A stretch of DNA of 64,000 nucleotides, from assembly GCF_021202945.1 (NCBI RefSeq), contig NZ_JAJOYR010000003.1, positions 234,712-298,711 on the forward strand, read 5' to 3'. Of this stretch, positions 1 to 8,208 are shown piece after piece; the stretch's first letter is position 1, and every line of letters begins with the position of its first letter. A program made the position numbers and the translations under genes. The notes under the pieces are model-generated. The model did not search any database, had not been told where the DNA came from, and worked only from the letters and a program-made list of their open reading frames with translations. Origin of the DNA: Stenotrophomonas sp. SY1 (GTDB taxonomy: Bacteria; Pseudomonadota; Gammaproteobacteria; Xanthomonadales; Xanthomonadaceae).

Positions 1-403
1 TGCGCATTTCCGCATTGGCACCGCAGACACTGTCCCGCAGCTCGTTGATGCGACGCCCGAGGCTGGCCGCCGCGTCGGTGATCGATGGTGCCCTGCCGTC
101 GCCAAAGGCGGGGTCGGCGGGATCGTAGTAGCGGTGGATGACGATGCAGCGCGGAGAGATGCGGCCCAGGCGCTCGGCGCCGAATTCGTACACGTCGCGG
201 TAGTTGTGGTCCTTCATCAGGCGCACCAGTGGCGACTCGAACACGAACTTGACGATCGAGCCGTCCTGGGCCTGACGCATCTTGGTCGAGCCGGTTTCCA
301 GGCCCATGAACGGGGTGGATGTGGTTTCCACGATCTCATCGCGGGTCATCGCGTACCCGCGGACGTAGATGATCGGAAAGTACGGTCGTTCGATGCGTTC
401 CAT
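1..403 (-). CDS. Alpha/beta-hydrolase-like protein, N-terminal part (runs off window)
   Basis: About 134 residues of an open frame on the minus strand continue past base 1. The N-terminus reads MERIERPYFPIIYVRGYAMT, where 'PIIYVRGYA' looks like the first beta strand and oxyanion loop of an esterase/lipase fold. The catalytic serine would lie outside the window, so the enzyme class is inferred. An in-frame ATG further upstream at 469 would add 22 residues; I prefer 403 because the protein pattern begins there. High-GC codon use matches the core genome. Confidence 0.6.
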   Translation of the reverse strand, partial: MERIERPYFPIIYVRGYAMTRDEIVETTSTPFMGLETGSTKMRQAQDGSIVKFVFESPLVRLMKDHNYRDVYEFGAERLGRISPRCIVIHRYYDPADPAFGDGRAPSITDAAASLGRRINELRDSVCGANAEMR

Positions 404-469
404 GGCCAGCCCCTGAGCAGACACCGCATCTTCGCGGCGAGCGGCGATGTTTGCATGAACTGGCAACAT

Positions 470-658
470 GACAACAGCCAGCACCGGCCGGGTAGAGCGG
501 AGCCATGTTCCGTTGGGACTTTCCCGACAATGTCCCGCGTGCGGTGACGCCATCACAGCTGGCAATCTGACAATCGTCGCCGCACTCCGCCGGGGCTTGC
601 CCCGGCAATGCCTCCAGCCCACCACAAACCTGCCAACGCAGCCCACAGGCCCGGAAGC
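470..658. other. Intergenic spacer, no gene seen
   Basis: Short gap between the hydrolase start and the comM 3' end. The plus-strand frame here has no protein-like pattern. I see no clear terminator hairpin. Confidence 0.4.
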
Positions 659-1267
659 TCAACCACTCCCGGGTGAACCACGATCCAGTTGCCGGTAGCC
701 GATGGCCTCGGTCAGATGAGGCCGCGCGATGTCGGCCACGCCGGCCAGGTCGGCGATGGTACGGGCCACGCGCAGGATGCGGTGCATGGAGCGCGCGGAC
801 AGTTGCAGCTGCTCCATCGCCCGTTCCAGCAGGTCATGGTCGGCCGATGCCAGCGCGCAGTCACGCAGCGTGCTGGCCTGGTCCAGATGCGCGTTGGCCA
901 CACCGGCCCGTTGCAGCTGGCGGCTGCGGGCCTGTGCGACCCGGGCACGCACCGTGGCGGTGTTCTCGCCGGCCGGTGCATCGCCGCGCAGTTCCGAAGG
1001 CGGCAAGCGCGGCACCTGCACATGCAGGTCGATGCGGTCCAGCAGCGGACCGGAGATGCGGGCCCGGTAGCGGCCGATGGCATCGCCCGGGCACCGGCAT
1101 CGGCCACTTGGATCGCCTGCCCAGCCGCACGGGCAGGGATTCATGGCCGCGACCAACTGGAAGCGCGCCGGGAACTCTGTGCTGCGTGCCGCCCGTGAAA
1201 TGGTGACCGTGCCCGATTCCAGCGGCTCGCGCAGCACTTCCAGTGCATGCCGGTTCCATTCGGGCAT
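659..1267 (-). pseudogene. comM: comM (yifB) C-terminal part, cut off by the island
   Basis: ComM is the MCM-like AAA+ helicase that drives branch migration in natural transformation. This piece starts at the ComM motif PEWNRHALEVLREPLESGT and runs through MNPCPCG to the normal C-terminus. The missing N-terminal part, ending in GVLFLDEL, lies at 24070-24973. Joining DEL to PEW restores a continuous protein of about 505 residues, the usual ComM length. The apparent ATG is codon overlap at the junction and not a native start. Function is presumably lost because the Walker B region is separated from the rest of the AAA+ module. Confidence 0.93.
1261..1266. other. attL core hexamer
   Basis: CGGGCA is the native comM sequence next to the left end of the island. 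At the right end the equivalent six bases are GAGACA (24064-24069). Two different hexamers flanking one element fit the Tn554 model, in which a 6-bp overlap is exchanged and the donor's hexamer travels with the element. This is inference from the two junctions. Confidence 0.6.
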
Positions 1268-1291
1268 TAGGGTAGCATGCTACATGACAAC
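1267..1291 (+). repeat. Left terminal inverted repeat of the island
   Basis: Pattern TTAGG-N13-TGACAAC. Inside it is the perfect 12-bp palindrome GTAGCATGCTAC (1272-1283). The right end carries the same outer and inner motifs in inverse orientation at the same spacing. The ATG used for the integrase frame (1277) lies inside the palindrome, so recombinase binding could also control its own expression. Confidence 0.75.
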
Positions 1292-1822
1292 CCTGTCCGG
1301 GAGCATTTCGTGTACTTACTTCGGACTTCGGACATACCAATAGACGAGCTCACTAAGCTCCTTCCGACGGCTGCCCCACTTGTGGGTGGCCCTCTTATGC
1401 GGCTCGCACCCCGTTTCCCCCTTCTTATTCATGAGGATGGTCGTCTTCATTGGGGGGTCTTTGCGTTCCTTCTCGACACTTTCCGAATTGATTCCACCCG
1501 GAGCAGAGAGAAAACGCTCTCCACATATGCTGAAGGGCTAAAGAGCTGGCTGGAGTTCGTTGAGCGAAATGAGGGAGATTGGACCAGGCCAACTGCACTT
1601 CTTCTCAGTGAGTATCGGCGCTTTTTGTCTTCCGCCCCTAATCATAAAAGGAGAGCGGCGAGCGAGACTATCAACCTTCGAACAACGACTATACGAGAGT
1701 TCTACAAGTTCTTGCGGAGCTGGAATGGTGCCGGCTTGGCCAACTCCTACGGAGACTGGGACGCTGAGCCCATTGCTCAGTTCTTGGCGCGGACGAGCAG
1801 GATTCGGCGATCCTCAGGATAG
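1277..1822 (+). pseudogene. Tyrosine recombinase, N-terminal core-binding part (frame-broken)
   Basis: 181 residues with the look of a SAM-like core-binding domain (TYAEGLKSWLEFVERN, TTTIREFYKFLRSW) but no catalytic arginine, histidine or tyrosine. The frame stops at 1822. The downstream recombinase frame only opens after the TAA at 1873-1875, so two frame changes are needed to join them. Together they would give a protein of roughly 710 residues, near the size of Tn554 TnpB (about 630). I read them as one broken integrase gene; two separate recombinase genes is the alternative. Confidence 0.6.
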
Positions 1823-1995
1823 CTATGACTTCACTACCTTGGGGTTGCGAACCAAGCCCGCGCGCACGCTCCTAATGGCCTTTACGGGGGTATCAGGAAG
1901 GCGTTGAGTCTCCGCGAGAGGTTGGGCCAGAGCTCATTTGGCCATGGGTCGTTGCTAGTCGCGCGAGCGGGCGTTGGAAGGCTGGCGCAGTCCGA

Positions 1996-3414
1996 TTGCG
2001 GGCGAAGTTTATTGGGGTTGAAGACTTTTTATTGAATGAAGGTGGAGCGTCTCCGGCGCTTCGTGCGGAGATCGTTCGGGTTGGGAGAAGGCTTTCGAAG
2101 GAGGCATCGCTTGCTGCGAGAGATAGGCCGACACATAGTAGTGCTTTAGAGGATGAGTACCTTGCGTTGTTGGCTGACGCAATTACGCTCGTGGAGGAGG
2201 ACGGCCCAAGAATTGCCGTTTTTTTGGAACAGGCAATAGCGTTGGAGGTTGGGAGGCTTAGCCCGGTCGGTAAAAGGACGGCCGCGTTTCATAGAGCCAA
2301 GCGAGAAATCCCCTTTGACGGATTCAAGTCGAATGCCCTGTCTAAATTGGATCCGCGAGCTAGTTTCGGAGACCAAGCGATGCTCAAGATCGCCGAGGGG
2401 GCTGCTGTTTTCGTTATTTCCTTGCTTAGCTCAATGAGACCTTCCGAAACTAGGCGCCTTACAACGAAAAGTGCAAAGCCGGCAGCCAACGACGACAACC
2501 TCGGGGGGACGGGGCCATCCGGTACAATTGAAGGCGTCCTAAGTAAGTCGCGCAGGCGACATCAATGGGTCGCGGCTCCAGCGGTATTCAAAGCGATAGA
2601 GCTGGTGGATCGTCTTGGTCGCTCCATCCGCGAGGAAGTAGAGACCAATGCTCTTTTCGTGTTGGCTATGCATAGGGGGCGCGGAGCAGCGAAGGTGGAT
2701 CCGGAACAACGTGCAGCTAGGGTGGACGGATATGCTGCTCTTAGGACCAGCATGAGAGCATTTGCCAAGGCGAGTATGCCTGGGTTCGATGTAGATAAGA
2801 TCAATTTTCGGCCGCTACGGCGCTTTATGGCGCGCTTCATTGCTCGTCGCGATCGATCGAGCCTGGGTGCCTTGGCGTATCAATACGGTCACTTGGAAAC
2901 TAGGATCACTGATACCTACTACGTGGGCTTGGACGCGGACCTCTCCACCTTGCTTTCAGAAGAGAATGCAAATGAGGTTGTCAGCGCTATGGAGGATTTG
3001 ATCAGCTCCGATGTCATATATACGAATCTTCCCACCTCAGTTATATCTGAGAGCCTTTCGCGAATGAGCGGCGTGTTGGAGCGGGCATCTACTAGTCTTG
3101 AGGTAATGAAGATGCTTGGCGCCGGTGTGGTACTTGGCCCATGCGATTGGGGTTATTGCTTTTATCGTGAGAACCGAAGCCGGTGTGAAGGAGATGCCTT
3201 GGGGCCCAATCCTGCAAAGCGTACTCCAGGGACATGCGCTGGCTGCTTGAATTTTACGGCCACCCCAAAACATGCCTCTTGGTGGGAACTGCGAAAGCAA
3301 GATTTGATTCGCTTCTTGGGGCTACGAAACATTCCTGAGCAATCACGTCTCATCGCGCAGGAGCGGTTAGCCGCAGCGGAGTTGATTCTTAAGCAGATCG
3401 GAGAGGGGGCTTGA
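1996..3414 (+). CDS. Tyrosine recombinase catalytic part, TnpB-like
   Basis: 472 residues from a TTG; the frame is open back to 1876 with no ATG, which supports loss of the true N-terminus. The catalytic boxes are visible: SSMRPSETRRL gives box-I Arg148; FRPLRRFMARF gives Arg275 in the HxxR box, with the usual His replaced by Arg272; YGHLETRITDTYYVG gives His299 and the nucleophile Tyr308 or Tyr309. The C-terminus has a cysteine cluster (C383, C388, C397, C414, C417) resembling the zinc-ribbon tail of Tn554 TnpB proteins. It overlaps the next gene by a TGATG junction, so the two are translationally coupled. Likely the enzyme that inserted the island. Confidence 0.75.
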   Translation: MRAKFIGVEDFLLNEGGASPALRAEIVRVGRRLSKEASLAARDRPTHSSALEDEYLALLADAITLVEEDGPRIAVFLEQAIALEVGRLSPVGKRTAAFHRAKREIPFDGFKSNALSKLDPRASFGDQAMLKIAEGAAVFVISLLSSMRPSETRRLTTKSAKPAANDDNLGGTGPSGTIEGVLSKSRRRHQWVAAPAVFKAIELVDRLGRSIREEVETNALFVLAMHRGRGAAKVDPEQRAARVDGYAALRTSMRAFAKASMPGFDVDKINFRPLRRFMARFIARRDRSSLGALAYQYGHLETRITDTYYVGLDADLSTLLSEENANEVVSAMEDLISSDVIYTNLPTSVISESLSRMSGVLERASTSLEVMKMLGAGVVLGPCDWGYCFYRENRSRCEGDALGPNPAKRTPGTCAGCLNFTATPKHASWWELRKQDLIRFLGLRNIPEQSRLIAQERLAAAELILKQIGEGA

Positions 3415-3797
3415 TGCGACAGCGAGTTCTTGCGGAGGTTGAAGCGCAGATCGCTCGGTGGAAGTCCGGTGGTTCTAAGCCCACCGTAGTTTCCGTTGCT
3501 GCAGCTTGCGGTATAACTCGACAAGCGATCTACAGCTCACACAGGCAGGCTCTTGAAAAGCTCGGCAATGCGCTGTCTGCGCAGAGTGTCCCGGCTAAGC
3601 GAGCGAATGAAGCGCTGAAGTTGGAGCTGTTTCGAGGGCGGTATCAGGCTGAGAAGGAAAAAGTGAAGCTTCTTACCACTTTATGTGGTGAGCTTGCTAC
3701 TGAACTAACGGACGTACGCGAGAAGCTGGAACAGGAGCGCGCGCGAGTAGAACGGCTCCAGCGTCGCGGCGGGGCGGGGCCCAAGGCGGTCAAATAG
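3414..3797 (+). CDS. TnpC-like accessory DNA-binding protein (DUF6262 type)
   Basis: About 127 residues. It has an N-terminal helix-turn-helix region (VVSVAAACGITRQAIYSSH) followed by a long charged coiled coil (LATELTDVREKLEQERARVE). This is the shape of Tn554 TnpC, a small accessory protein that accompanies TnpB and influences transposition efficiency and orientation. Start chosen at the ATG overlapping the stop of the integrase (TGATG). Family assignment is from pattern and context, not a search. Confidence 0.65.
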   Translation: MRQRVLAEVEAQIARWKSGGSKPTVVSVAAACGITRQAIYSSHRQALEKLGNALSAQSVPAKRANEALKLELFRGRYQAEKEKVKLLTTLCGELATELTDVREKLEQERARVERLQRRGGAGPKAVK

Positions 3798-3918
3798 CTT
3801 GTGTCTTACGCAAGCTTGGAGTCTTCCCTGTGTTCGGACGGGCCTTTGGAGGCGAACTCGCTCAGGGAGCCTCTCCGAGTGCCCGATCACCGAAACAGTT
3901 GCTGATCGGATCAGTTTT

Positions 3919-4575
3919 TCAGTCAAGCTTGAACAAGGGGCTGGGGTTGGATGTCGAAACAACCAAGGTGAGCGACTTCTTAGCTCTGCTGAGGGCGACA
4001 TACATCTTGGATTTTGCGTACAGCGTTGCCTTGACTGTTTCGAAGTACTTGCACGAGCGTCCCCAATGCATCGCGAGTATGCCCCTCGCAAATGGGAATT
4101 CTTCGACCCCAGAACGCGCGAAGTGCCCTCACTAGGTCGTTCTGAGATGCGAGGATCATTAACTCCGGGCGATCCATTAGTATCTTGTCGATCGGCTTTC
4201 TGTCTTCGCTCGATAGCTGATAAATTGTTCGTATCTGGGACGTGTTGTTCCCAACAAGAACTTTGACTGAAGGTGGCAGCGTTGCAGTCAGGTCGATCGG
4301 TGTTTCATGCTCCAGCTTCTCCCTCGCCTCGATGACCCAGGCTCCCAGTAAAGGGCAGCCGGTATTCCAGCGATGAGGCGTAAGCAGTTTCTCTACTGCT
4401 CCCAGTGCTTTCAGGGTATCCCAGCGGATACGGGTGCAGCCTTGTTGCTTGGGCCCCCATATAGCCGCTGCATGGGGTCACCAAAAATCCGGACAGTTGC
4501 TCCGGCAGACAGCAAGGACATGACAACGCTGTGCTGGTGGATGCTGGAACGCGCTGGGTTTGTGGGTAGTGATCG
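3919..4575 (-). pseudogene. UvrD/Rep-like helicase remnant (C-terminal part, frameshifted)
   Basis: Read on the minus strand with frame changes, the region encodes recognisable superfamily-1 helicase pieces. From 5' to 3' these are a motif III-like stretch (VRIFGDPMQRLYGG), a linker (QIRTIYQLSSEDRKPIDKI), and the motif VI region SKMYVALSRAKKSLTLVV, ending at a stop at 3919-3921. At least two frameshifts are needed (near 4465 and near 4108), and the N-terminal Walker A part is absent. UvrD-like helicases of this size often pair with OLD-family nucleases in phage defence, but no partner is present, so that role is only a suggestion. Confidence 0.7.
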
Positions 4576-4710
4576 CGGGCACCGCTACAGCTTGGGATCG
4601 GGATGGATATGGTAATCAAGGTTCAACAGGTGGCCGGTGGATCTCCAAGGCCATATTTTGGTTAGCCATCGCGGTCCTTGCGATCAATATTTTTGTTGCG
4701 CTATCGTAGT

Positions 4711-4768
4711 GCCAAACAATTTATTCAAGCCGACGCCAATTCGTGACGTGGCTTAATTCAGTCCCCGC
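4711..4768 (+). other. attC site A (integron cassette recombination site)
   Basis: Imperfect palindrome with the arms TTCAAGCCGACG and CGTGGCTTAATTCA, carrying the extra unpaired G typical of attC sites. The R'' box is GCCAAAC; the R' box is degenerate. The same arm sequences recur at 5494, 13058 and 13538. Confidence 0.7.
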
Positions 4769-4781
4769 GAACGTTCGCCTA

Positions 4782-4981
4782 TGGCCGCAGGGCGTCATGC
4801 GACCCATAGCGGCCATTGGTGCGGCCGTCCAGCCAACCGCTGGGTTCGGCTATACGCTGGCTTGTTCGCCGGACCTAGCCGCCCTAAGATCGAGCTGTCT
4901 CAAGGGGAAAGCCCGCCATACGGTGCTTTATGGATAAGTCGTATAACCGGACCCACTGGTCCGTCTATTAGATAGTTAGGC
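4782..4981 (+). repeat. Cassette-associated repeat, copy 1
   Basis: Non-coding unit of about 200 bp. It opens with TGGCCGCAGGGCGTCATGCG and closes with a 6-bp-stem hairpin CGGACC-CACT-GGTCCG, then TCTATTAG and the R'-like box GTTAGGC (4975-4981). Copy 2 is at 12093-12326 and a partial copy at 5564-5592. The next cassette ORF starts five bases after GTTAGGC. The block GCCCTAAG near 4882 may be the matching R'' box, which would make the 3' half an unusually long attC. Confidence 0.6.
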
Positions 4982-4986
4982 CGCGC

Positions 4987-5490
4987 ATGGAAGATATCGA
5001 GTCGTTGACAATAGGCCAGATGCTTGCTCGCAGGTCATCCGCAGAGCAAGAGGCTTCAAGGCTGATCGGTCAGCTCGTCTTTTCATTTTCTAGGCTCGTC
5101 AACAATTTGCATCTTTGCGTCGCGTGGCATAACGACGGCAAAGATTTAGATCGCTACGGAGACACCGCAGGCGATCTTGCCGCAGCCGATCTAATCAAGA
5201 GAATTGAACGTCAAGCCGCTTCCCGCTTCGGAGAGGATTCAAAGAGACACAAGAAGTACAAATATTGGACTGCGCGGGCGCATAAGATTCGGGAGCAGCG
5301 AAACATCATCATGCACTCGCGCTGGTCAATTGAGCCGTATGGGCGCCACGCAACTGCCATTTCAACTCCGATCTTTGTTGAACCGAAAAATGAGTTGGCG
5401 TACACGCTTGGAACTCTTGCAGATATATGCGCTGATTGCGAGCAACTCACTAACGAGCTGGCGCAACTTCGTACGGAACATCCGCTATAG
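4987..5490 (+). CDS. Cassette protein with HEPN-type RN-x3-H motif
   Basis: 167 residues, alpha-helical and charged, with no family I recognise with certainty. Residues 105-110 read RNIIMH, which matches the R-polar-x(3-5)-H signature of HEPN domains, many of which are RNases in toxin-antitoxin and defence systems. The gene starts five bases after an R' box and ends just before attC site B, so it is a complete gene cassette. GC is below the core genome. HEPN assignment is inference from one motif plus helical character. Confidence 0.7.
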   Translation: MEDIESLTIGQMLARRSSAEQEASRLIGQLVFSFSRLVNNLHLCVAWHNDGKDLDRYGDTAGDLAAADLIKRIERQAASRFGEDSKRHKKYKYWTARAHKIREQRNIIMHSRWSIEPYGRHATAISTPIFVEPKNELAYTLGTLADICADCEQLTNELAQLRTEHPL

Positions 5491-5493
5491 TGC

Positions 5494-5554
5494 GCCCTAG
5501 CAGATCATTCAAGCCGACATTGCTTCGAGAGTCGGCTTAACTCAGGTGTTAAAT
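5494..5554 (+). other. attC site B
   Basis: Arms TTCAAGCCGAC and GTCGGCTTAACTCA around a short loop, ending in the R' box GTTAAAT (5548-5554), which matches GTTRRRY. It follows the stop codon of the HEPN-like cassette gene directly. Confidence 0.75.
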
Positions 5555-5563
5555 ATCCGCTTC

Positions 5564-5592
5564 TGGCCGCAGGGCGTTATGCGACCCACAGC
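5564..5592 (+). repeat. Cassette-associated repeat, partial copy
   Basis: Only the 5' block (TGGCCGCAGGGCGTTATGCG plus CCACAGC) of the repeat at 4782 and 12093 is present. The following 200 bases to 5800 do not match the other copies and hold no gene I can support. Confidence 0.6.
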
Positions 5593-5799
5593 TTACCTAG
5601 GATTAAGCCGGTCCCGACAGACGTTGCAAGATCTCCAGCTCACCCCCGCGCCTCAGCATCGGCAGAACCAGCTTGACCCCATAAAAAGCTTATTTTTCCT
5701 GGTTAGACGCCTCGCTAGGTCTGCGGGCAGTCCAACAAGCAGCTAGGACCAGGCAGCAAGAAGCACGTTTGGCTAGCTAGAATAGATCGATGCCCGGAT

Positions 5800-6180
5800 T
5801 CACACCGGCTTCCTCGTTGCGGACTTGCGTGCGCGTTTCTTTTTGACGCCGAGCTTCACTCCGCCGAGATAAAGGCTGCGAGCCACCAGAAACGCATCGG
5901 TCCCCAAACCTGCTAACAAGGCTTCAGCTTCGGTGTTGAGGCGGCTGAGGTCCTGCAACGCAGTCCGTAACGTTGCGTCACCAACGGCAATCACCACACC
6001 AAACTCCGCCAGGATGCCACGCAGCCGATTGCTGATCACCAATCCCTCCACCTTGTAACCTTCGCGCACACGGTGCCACGCCAGCCGCGCCTGTTGATCA
6101 ACCGACTTCACCGGAACGAACCGCATATTGCTCTGCCGCGCGGCGGTTGCGATGGCCTCGGCATCGTTACGGTCTCCGCC
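5800..6180 (-). pseudogene. IS110-family transposase fragment
   Basis: The frame reads [20 protein letters not shown], then [19 protein letters not shown] and [13 protein letters not shown]. This is the end of the DEDD (RuvC-like) domain and the start of the linker of IS110-family transposases. Both the N-terminus and the serine-containing Tnp20 C-terminal domain are gone; the tail ([14 protein letters not shown]) is unrelated low-complexity sequence. It is a decayed relic with no visible ends. Confidence 0.7.
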
Positions 6181-6283
6181 GGATGGCGGGTGGATAGGCT
6201 GCCCGGCAGAACCATAGTGTCCAGGTAGACGTGGGGATTCAGGAGGGTAAATGTCGCCTGCAAGGCCGTTCCTTGAACCTCGC

Positions 6284-6751
6284 CTATTCGCTCAATTCGA
6301 TAAGTTTAAGATTGATGCGTTGCCGGGCCACTTGGAGGCCGACGTCCGAATCTTCATAAGGCGAGCCAAACAGCGGCGCTTCGATCCACCACATCTGCTG
6401 CCCAACATGTACGTAGGGGCCGTGATCGTCTAGAAGGAGAGCGTCGCCCAACACGGGCGACACGTAACGAAGGTCCTTCGTCGGTCCGGACCACGTCGTG
6501 TACTCAGTCTTGCTGAACCATGCTGGCGCGTGCCCTTCGCTCACTAGCAGAGTGGCGATTCGGCGAAATTTATCCTCATCGACGGTGGTGAACATCACCA
6601 GCCGGTCAAACTGACTGTGAACTGCCTGCAGGAACTGAAGTAGCCCGGGACGCGGGATCTGGCTGACTGCGTTCGAGATCAGGGTCCCCTCTAGATCGAG
6701 TGCAAGAATGGTCGGGCGCACGGCATACCGCTCCGGTTCATCGGAGGCCAA
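6284..6751 (-). CDS. HAD/NIF-like phosphatase family protein
   Basis: 155 residues. [13 protein letters not shown] near the N-terminus resembles HAD motif I (DxDGT), with Glu in place of the second Asp. [12 protein letters not shown] fits motif II, and [13 protein letters not shown] fits the C-terminal acidic motif. These are features of NLI-interacting-factor-type phosphatases; the motif-I change may reduce or alter activity. Only non-ATG starts fit (TTG 6751, or GTG 6721, which is closer to the conserved core). It lies between IS remnants and may be a former cassette gene, although no attC adjoins it. Confidence 0.65.
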   Translation of the reverse strand: MASDEPERYAVRPTILALDLEGTLISNAVSQIPRPGLLQFLQAVHSQFDRLVMFTTVDEDKFRRIATLLVSEGHAPAWFSKTEYTTWSGPTKDLRYVSPVLGDALLLDDHGPYVHVGQQMWWIEAPLFGSPYEDSDVGLQVARQRINLKLIELSE

Positions 6752-6998
6752 GGTTAGTACAGAAGAGTCACGGGCGGTGAGACAGCAGCGTCATCTCTAG
6801 CTCCAAGAGGGTGGAGGAATTTGAGAGCTCACTTTATGGACTAGCGCGCATACGTCGACCTTTCACGTCGAGTTGCTAGCCATGTTCGAAGTCGAGTGGT
6901 TGATGGTTGCCGTACGCTTCCTGAACACCAGCCGCCGGGTTCACCCCCGTTTTCACGGACACTTACGAGAAGGCCGACCGAGGCCTTGAGGAGTGTTC

Positions 6999-7286
6999 AT
7001 GTCGAAGCGAAGGAAATTCTGTGGAGAGTTCAAGCGTGGCGCGGTTGAGCAGGCCAGCCAGTCGGGCGTCAGCTGCGCTCAGGTGGCCCGTGAGTTGGGG
7101 ATCCGAGATACCTTGCTGACTCGCTGGAGGCGAGAGGCTCAAGGCCAGAATTCAGTGGCCTTTACAGGTACGGGTATGCGCCGCGACGAAGAGCTAGCCC
7201 ATCTCAAACGAGAACTGGCCCGAGTGAAGAAGGAACGAGATTTTTTGCGAGAAGCGGCGACGTTCTTTGCCAAGGGGTCATCCTGA
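6999..7286 (+). CDS. IS3-family OrfA (transposase DNA-binding part)
   Basis: 95 residues. An HTH region ([20 protein letters not shown]) is followed by the leucine-zipper segment [22 protein letters not shown] at 6999 follows a GAGGAG ribosome site. A slippery heptamer T-TTT-TTG at 7241-7247 lies in phase near the 3' end; a -1 slip there enters a frame that stays open into orfB and would give the OrfAB transposase, as is known for this family. Confidence 0.85.
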   Translation: MSKRRKFCGEFKRGAVEQASQSGVSCAQVARELGIRDTLLTRWRREAQGQNSVAFTGTGMRRDEELAHLKRELARVKKERDFLREAATFFAKGSS

Positions 7287-7294
7287 GGTATCAG

Positions 7295-8155
7295 GTGATC
7301 GAACGTTGTCGCGATGCGTTTCCCGTTCGACTGATGTGTCGATGCCTGCGGGTATCGACCAGCGGCTATTACGATTGGAGCAAGCGCCTGATCAGCCCTC
7401 GTCAGCTCGACAACGAGCGCTTGCTCGGTCGCATCCGCGAACTGCACGAAGACAGTCGCGGCGTGCTGGGCGCAGGCAGGATGCGCATCAACCTGGTTGA
7501 TGAAGGTGAGACCGCCAGCCTCAATCGCGAGGCTCGATTAACGGCGGCCGATGGCTTGCAGGGCTGGCCTCGGCCCAAACGTCGCGACCAGCGCAGCCGG
7601 CCTGCGCTGGCACCCCTTGGCGTGCGTAACTGGCTGCAACGGGACTTCACTGCGCTGGAACCAGAAGCCAAGTGGGTCACTGATATCACCGAGATCAAAA
7701 CGCAACAGGGCAAGCTGTATCTGTGCATCGTCCTGGACCTGTTTGATCAGCGTGTTTTGGGCTGGTCAATGCATCACAGACAAGAACGGAAAATGGTGAT
7801 TCGAGCCGTGCAGATGGCTGTCTGGCAGCGCCAGGGCCGCGATCTGGTAATCCTACATTCCGATCGTGGCAGTCAATTCCTAAGTGGCGACTATCAGAGC
7901 TACCTGAATGCCAATGCATTGGTATGTTCGATGAGTGCGGTGGGACATTGCGGGGACAACGCTGCATGCGAAAGATTCTTCGGAATGCTCAAACGCGAGC
8001 GGATATACCGGATGAGCTACCCAACACTCGATGCGGCAAAGGCTGATGTGTTTGAATACATCGAGCGGTTCCACAACCGTCGGATGCGGCGGCGGATCGC
8101 CAAGCGCGATTCAAAGTTCTCAACTCTTTCACAACCGTCCGTGATCTCGGGGTAG
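7295..8155 (+). CDS. IS3-family OrfB (DDE transposase)
   Basis: 286 residues with an integrase-core fold. The DDE residues are visible in [18 protein letters not shown] and [14 protein letters not shown], and the C-terminal [12 protein letters not shown] is typical. It is probably made as OrfAB by -1 frameshifting from orfA; the independent GTG start at 7295 is a track artefact or a minor product. It looks intact, so the element may still be active. Confidence 0.88.
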   Translation: MIERCRDAFPVRLMCRCLRVSTSGYYDWSKRLISPRQLDNERLLGRIRELHEDSRGVLGAGRMRINLVDEGETASLNREARLTAADGLQGWPRPKRRDQRSRPALAPLGVRNWLQRDFTALEPEAKWVTDITEIKTQQGKLYLCIVLDLFDQRVLGWSMHHRQERKMVIRAVQMAVWQRQGRDLVILHSDRGSQFLSGDYQSYLNANALVCSMSAVGHCGDNAACERFFGMLKRERIYRMSYPTLDAAKADVFEYIERFHNRRMRRRIAKRDSKFSTLSQPSVISG

Positions 8156-8208
8156 AACCCGGTCGTGGGCCTAGGGTGCTAGGTCGGGTCGATATCTCTC
8201 AGTCAACC

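Larger units (their letters stand above)
6935..8162 (+). mobile_element. IS3-family insertion sequence, complete
   Basis: 1228 bp with 24-bp imperfect terminal inverted repeats (6935-6958 and 8139-8162; both begin CCGGGTTC, about 19 of 24 identical) enclosing orfA and orfB. The right repeat overlaps the orfB stop. No convincing 3-bp target duplication (CCG left, TCG right), so it may be old or have rearranged flanks. Confidence 0.85.

Noticed and set aside
3799..4266. 155-codon plus-strand frame after the TnpC-like gene
   Set aside because: The opposite strand carries the helicase motifs; this frame has no domain or ribosome site.
6251..6433. 60-codon plus-strand frame over the HAD-like gene
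   Set aside because: Shadow of the HAD-like frame, which has motifs I and II.
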